DNA from: Burkholderiales bacterium
GTDB taxonomy: Bacteria > Pseudomonadota > Gammaproteobacteria > Burkholderiales > SG8-41
Reading direction: 5' to 3'
Assembly (NCBI GenBank): GCA_919902235.1
Contig: CAKKQX010000017.1
Location: 1-40,762, forward strand
Length of the DNA stretch: 40,762 nt
Made by a program: the position numbers and the translations under genes. Shown here one piece after another: positions 37,697 to 40,762 of this stretch. Under the pieces are notes generated by a model, which was given only the letters and a program-made list of their open reading frames with translations, was not told where the DNA came from and ran no database searches. Position 1 is the stretch's first letter, and each line of letters opens with the position of its first letter.

Positions 37697-38299
37697 ATGA
37701 AATTCGAGGTTAAAAACCGCCTTACCGGCGCGGTTCAATTCGTCGCGGAAATCGAGTGCGAGGAGGGCGCCACATATTCGCTGAAGCTCGGTCTGGCCGT
37801 CAGGTGGGGTTTCAAAAATAATGCCTGCCTGGGCGGGGCCGACCTGCGCGGGGCCGACCTGGGCGGGGCCTACCTGGGCGGGGCCTACCTGCGCGGGGCC
37901 TACCTGGGCGGGGCCTACCTGGGCGGGGCCGACCTGCGCGGGGCCTACCTGGGCGGGGCCGACCTGCGCGGGGCCGACCTGCGCGGGGCCGACCTGCGCG
38001 GGGCCGACCTGGGCGGGGCCGACCTGCGCGGGGCCTACCTGGGCGGGGCCTACCTGCGCGGGGGCAAACTCGCGGACAACAACCCGCTGGCGATGCTTGG
38101 CCAACCCGATGGATGGGACGCTTTCACCTACTTCACCGAGAAGGGCGAGCAACGTGCGCTTGTCGGCTGCCATGACTTCACGCTGGCCGAGGGCCGCGCG
38201 TATTGGGCCGGCAAGGAAAATCGCCGCGAGGTCATGGCCGCGCTGGGCTATGCAGAAGCGATTAGTCGGATTCGTGGCTGGACCAAGAACCGCGCGTGA
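37697..38299 (+). CDS. Pentapeptide-repeat protein
   Basis: A 200-residue protein. Residues 43-122 are 16 perfect pentapeptides of the form A-(C/D/Y)-L-(G/R)-G, predicted to fold as a right-handed quadrilateral beta-helix; some relatives mimic DNA and bind gyrase (Qnr/MfpA). The first 42 residues form a small beta unit (KFEVKNRLTGAVQFVAEIEC). The C-terminal domain (about 125-200, QPDGWDAFTYFTEKGEQRAL, VGCHDFTLAEGRAYW) is of a type I know from phage pentapeptide proteins. CAACGGGGAAATCGAA precedes the ATG. It overlaps the SNF2 helicase start by GTGA, which suggests a joint function on DNA. Confidence 0.85.
   Translation: MKFEVKNRLTGAVQFVAEIECEEGATYSLKLGLAVRWGFKNNACLGGADLRGADLGGAYLGGAYLRGAYLGGAYLGGADLRGAYLGGADLRGADLRGADLRGADLGGADLRGAYLGGAYLRGGKLADNNPLAMLGQPDGWDAFTYFTEKGEQRALVGCHDFTLAEGRAYWAGKENRREVMAALGYAEAISRIRGWTKNRA
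37823..38062 (+). repeat. Sixteen 15-bp tandem repeats inside the pentapeptide gene
   Basis: Each unit reads GCC-(T/G)AC-CTG-(C/G)GC-GGG, the first having TGC at the second codon. Units differ almost only at two bases: GAC versus TAC (Asp/Tyr) and CGC versus GGC (Arg/Gly). The remaining codons are identical in every unit, which points to recent duplication or gene conversion rather than old repeats. Confidence 0.95.
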
Positions 38300-39957
38300 A
38301 CATCACCTACCACAGTCCGCTCCACCGCTTCGAGGCGTTCGTTCCCTTCGAGGCGGCGCGGGAGCGCGAGACGATCAAACGCGCGGGCTGGTCCTGGGAC
38401 AAGCAGCGTCGTTGCTGGTGGACCGTCGTGCGCGAGCGCGTCCAGCCGTTCCTCGCGGCCTGCGATGTCGCCGCGCGCATGGAGCTGACCGTCAACCCCT
38501 TCGAGGCCCATGCCGCCGAACTCGCCAGCCAAGGCTCCGATGTCGAGCTTGATGTGCCCGCGCCCGCGGGCCTGCAATACCGGGGCTATCAGCGCGCCGG
38601 CATCGCCTATGCCCTGGCGCGCGAGCGCGTGTTGCTGGCCGACGAAATGGGCCTGGGCAAAACCATCCAGGCCATCGGCTGCGTGAACATGCGCCGCGAC
38701 GTGCGCAAGGTTATCATCCTCTGCAATGCTTCGCTTCGGCTGAACTGGCGCAGGGAGTGGGCGCGCTGGAACACCACGGGGATATTCCCCGCGCTGGTCA
38801 ACACGTCCTGGCCGCGTGAGGCGCGCGCTGGCCTCGCGGACGCGCCCATGGCGCTGATCGTCAGCTATACCAGCGTCCACAAATGGCGGCGCTTCATCGA
38901 CGCCTGGGGGCCGGACGCGGTGATCTGCGACGAAAGCCACGCGCTCAAGAACTCTAAGACGCGCCAGGCCCGCAACGTGCTGGGCTTCCAGCGGCCGGGC
39001 CACGCCATGCACCGCCCGCGCATCCCCGCCAAATACTGGATGCTGCTGACCGGCACGCCGATCCTCAACCGGCCGGCCGAACTGTGGACGACGTGCCGCC
39101 TGCTGGATCCGCAAGGTCTCGGCCGTGACCGCCAAGCCTACATGATGCGCTACGCCGAAAGCCCCGCGCGTTTGGGCGAACTCCACCGCCTGCTGCGCCA
39201 GCGGTTCATGGTGCGCAGGCTCAAGGCCGACGTGCTGAAGGAACTGCCCCCCAAAACGCGCGAGCTAGTGACGGTCGAGCTGGACGACGAAGCGCCGCTG
39301 CTGGCCGAGCAAGAGGTGATGGAAAAGGCGCGCCAGCGCATGGCGGCGCTCAAGGGCGCGCTGCCCCAGCGCGGCGCCCAAGGCTACGCCGAGGCCGTGC
39401 GCGAGTTGCAGGAAGGCCGCCACATGGCGATGACGGAACTGGCGCACGCGCGTTACGTCACGGCGATGGCGAAGCTGCCGAAAGTGATCGACCACCTGAA
39501 AGGGGTTCTGGATGAGCAAACGAAAATCGTCGTCTTTTGCTGGCACCATGACGTTCTCGACGGCCTTCGATCGGCGTTCGCTCAAGACTGCGTTACGGTC
39601 GATGGCCGCGTCGATCCTCAAGACCGCCAAGCCGCTGTGGATAGTTTTCAGCGACCGGAAGGGCCGCGTGTGTTTCTCGGCTCTATACGAGCCGCCGGAC
39701 TCGGCATCACCCTTACCGCCGCATCCTATGTCGCCTTCGCCGAACTCGACTGGACGCCGGCGATGATGATGCAGGCCGAGGACCGCCTGCATCGCATCGG
39801 CCAGGACAACGCCGTGCTGGTGCAGCACATCGTCGCGGATCGCTCGATCGACGCGAAAATGGCGAAGATGCTGGTGGACAAGCAGGCCGTCATCGGCCAG
39901 GTGCTGGACGGCGCGCCCGAGCGCGAGGCCGCGATGGTGGACGAATTGCTGGCCTAG
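38296..39957 (+). CDS. SNF2-family helicase (SMARCAL1/HARP-like)
   Basis: A 553-residue DNA translocase. An N-terminal module (1-60, RETIKRAGWSWDKQRRCWWT) resembles the HARP-like substrate-binding part of SMARCAL1-type fork-remodelling proteins. Helicase motifs follow: I DEMGLGKT (116-123), II DESH (212-215), III LLTGTP (250-255), V near AAGLGITLTAAS and VI AEDRLHRIGQ. It begins with GTG 38296, overlapping the pentapeptide gene. Its stop shares bases with the convergent 54-codon gene. Phage SNF2 proteins probably assist replication start or recombination. Confidence 0.9.
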   Translation: MNITYHSPLHRFEAFVPFEAARERETIKRAGWSWDKQRRCWWTVVRERVQPFLAACDVAARMELTVNPFEAHAAELASQGSDVELDVPAPAGLQYRGYQRAGIAYALARERVLLADEMGLGKTIQAIGCVNMRRDVRKVIILCNASLRLNWRREWARWNTTGIFPALVNTSWPREARAGLADAPMALIVSYTSVHKWRRFIDAWGPDAVICDESHALKNSKTRQARNVLGFQRPGHAMHRPRIPAKYWMLLTGTPILNRPAELWTTCRLLDPQGLGRDRQAYMMRYAESPARLGELHRLLRQRFMVRRLKADVLKELPPKTRELVTVELDDEAPLLAEQEVMEKARQRMAALKGALPQRGAQGYAEAVRELQEGRHMAMTELAHARYVTAMAKLPKVIDHLKGVLDEQTKIVVFCWHHDVLDGLRSAFAQDCVTVDGRVDPQDRQAAVDSFQRPEGPRVFLGSIRAAGLGITLTAASYVAFAELDWTPAMMMQAEDRLHRIGQDNAVLVQHIVADRSIDAKMAKMLVDKQAVIGQVLDGAPEREAAMVDELLA

Positions 39958-40118
39958 CGCGGCGGCGTCGAGGTAATGTGCGGCATGAACACGGCGGGAG
40001 GACAAATGCCGCCCATCGTCGCCATGCTCTCCATGCTTCCCGCGTTGTGCCCTTCCTGATAGGCCATCAAGGCGATGAACCCGGCCAGCATCAGGCTCGC
40101 GACGATCTTGACGAGCAT
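39954..40118 (-). CDS. Small membrane or exported protein
   Basis: Fifty-four codons from ATG 40118, one base after the ATPase stop. A lysine and a hydrophobic helix (LVKIVASLMLAGFIALMAY) are followed by a Met/Pro-rich tail. The stop lies within the last codons of the convergent SNF2 gene, leaving no room for a terminator between the two operons. Unknown function. Confidence 0.5.
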   Translation of the reverse strand: MLVKIVASLMLAGFIALMAYQEGHNAGSMESMATMGGICPPAVFMPHITSTPPR

Positions 40119-40119
40119 G

Positions 40120-40762
40120 CTACCAGCCCTCCGCCGCTTCGCTGAAATCCCTGGCCCGCGGCGCGTCGGCCGGCACGAAGCAGCCGCGCCGCCACTCCAG
40201 CTTGAGCTTCCCGCCGTTGGCCGAGTAGTTGCTTTTCATGGTCTTGAGCCAGCGCACATACTTGTCGCCCTCGTCCTTGTTGCCGTCCTTGGTGAGATAC
40301 AGGCGCGAGCGCACGCTGTTGTTCCACGCCCGGTTGCCGCTGATCCCGCTGCCGCTGTTCAAGCCCTCGTTCGATGGATGGGCCGTCAGGATCACCACGC
40401 CCTGTATCTTGATCGCCAGGGCGCGCAAGGCGGTGATGAACCGGCGGACCTGGTTGCGCACGATCTCGTTGCCGCTGAACACGTCCGCCACGGTGTCCAG
40501 CACCACGATCTGCGCGCCGTGCTCCTGAACGACATGGGTTAACTGACTCATCAGCGGCTCGGGTCTGCCCCAATCCGTGCGCCGGTCGAAATCCATCAGC
40601 GCGTTTTCCTTGCCCGCGCGCTCGACCATCAGCATGTCGTCCAGGTCGCCCATCTCGATGCCGTATTGCGCGTTGATGTTGAATTGCCGCCGGTGCAGCT
40701 CGTCGGCGTCGTCCTCGCAGCCGAAGAAGCGGTCAGCGAGATCGTGCCGGTCAACGGCGAGG
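40120..40762 (-). CDS. RepA/AAA_25-type replicative ATPase, C-terminal part
   Basis: This is the rest of the ATPase whose N-terminus lies at 1-294. From 40704 it reads DELHRRQFNINAQYGIEMGD, the Walker B strand AQIVVLDTVADVF, then ILTAHPSNEGLNSGSG and GNRAWNNSVRSRLYL, the sensor region of RepA-type hexameric helicases. Taken with 294-1 the protein has 292 residues. Bases 40730-40762 keep the frame open (LAVDRHDLADR before FFGCEDD) but do not match the left end of the window (GMATQHCKSF), which better fits the family. That tail is probably an assembly artefact or a variant. Confidence 0.85.
   Translation of the reverse strand, partial: LAVDRHDLADRFFGCEDDADELHRRQFNINAQYGIEMGDLDDMLMVERAGKENALMDFDRRTDWGRPEPLMSQLTHVVQEHGAQIVVLDTVADVFSGNEIVRNQVRRFITALRALAIKIQGVVILTAHPSNEGLNSGSGISGNRAWNNSVRSRLYLTKDGNKDEGDKYVRWLKTMKSNYSANGGKLKLEWRRGCFVPADAPRARDFSEAAEGW
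40705..40729. repeat. 25-bp terminal direct repeat (right copy)
   Basis: Identical to bases 1-25 and in the same gene frame. The 33 bases after it (40730-40762) differ from bases 26-58, so the window does not close perfectly. Trimming at this repeat gives a circle of 40,704 bases. Confidence 0.85.

Noticed and set aside
37823-38062. Tandem repeats considered as a CRISPR array
   Set aside because: Units are contiguous 15-mers in frame with a protein, with no spacers.
37676-38173. Minus-strand ORF of 165 codons made of GPAQV repeats
   Set aside because: It is the mirror frame of the 15-bp tandem array; it has no ribosome binding site and no sensible end domains, whereas the plus frame has the pentapeptide pattern and flanking domains.
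1-40762. 25-bp terminal repeat considered as att sites of an integrated prophage
   Set aside because: Both copies are inside one essential gene and in frame; no integrase gene or host flank is present.

Overview
The window is an almost complete genome of a short-tailed (podovirus-type) phage, about 40.7 kb and GC-rich. It looks like a circular or circularly permuted molecule cut inside one gene: a RecA-fold replicative ATPase begins at 294 on the minus strand, runs off the left end, and continues in from the right end. The first 25 bases recur at 40705-40729. The host is probably an alphaproteobacterium, because the late operon carries a GcrA-like regulator (an alphaproteobacterial cell-cycle family) next to an MT-A70 adenine methyltransferase. 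No integrase, classical CI repressor, DNA polymerase, RNA polymerase or tRNA gene was seen. The phage may be lytic, or a temperate phage without an integrase that I can recognise.

Layout. (1) 39954-1635, minus strand, across the join: a small HTH protein, RusA resolvase, a degenerate Toprim-like protein, the RepA/AAA_25-type ATPase and a short membrane protein. (2) 1703-7992, plus strand, diverging from unit 1: a tightly overlapped early operon with a YqaJ-type exonuclease and an ERF annealing protein (a recombination pair), a KTSC protein, an Asp/Asn hydroxylase-like protein and many small unknowns. (3) 36723-8126, minus strand: a long late operon read right to left. It holds a regulator-like protein, KTSC protein, GcrA-like protein, methyltransferase, TerL, portal, scaffold, major capsid protein, connector and nozzle proteins, a collar fibre, lysis genes, an esterase-like hydrolase, fibre-region proteins, an HNH endonuclease, the large fibre, a TerS-like HTH protein, a GNAT enzyme and three large ejection-type proteins. 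(4) 18566-19873, plus strand: one O-antigen ligase/polymerase gene placed against the late operon, with its own candidate promoter. A plus-strand intrinsic terminator lies only at 22277-22303, beyond the lysis genes. (5) 37409-39957, plus strand: a small ORF, a pentapeptide-repeat protein and an SNF2-type helicase.

Units 3 and 5 diverge from an AT-rich, almost gene-free island (about 36,850-37,400). The island has a dense cluster of ACTCTA motifs, a 10-bp inverted repeat, a sharp reversal of G/C strand skew and candidate promoters pointing outward at both edges. It is the best candidate for a replication origin and control centre.

The most unusual points are: four virion or fibre-region proteins with Sec-type signal peptides and paired cysteines; the O-antigen ligase whose transcript would run antisense to the lysis cassette; the GcrA-like/adenine methyltransferase pair at the head of the late operon; the AT-rich island; a hairpin that masks a ribosome binding site at 7783-7805; and an Asp/Asn hydroxylase-like protein that seems to lack its first iron ligand. 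All functions here come from reading motifs by eye; no database search was run.
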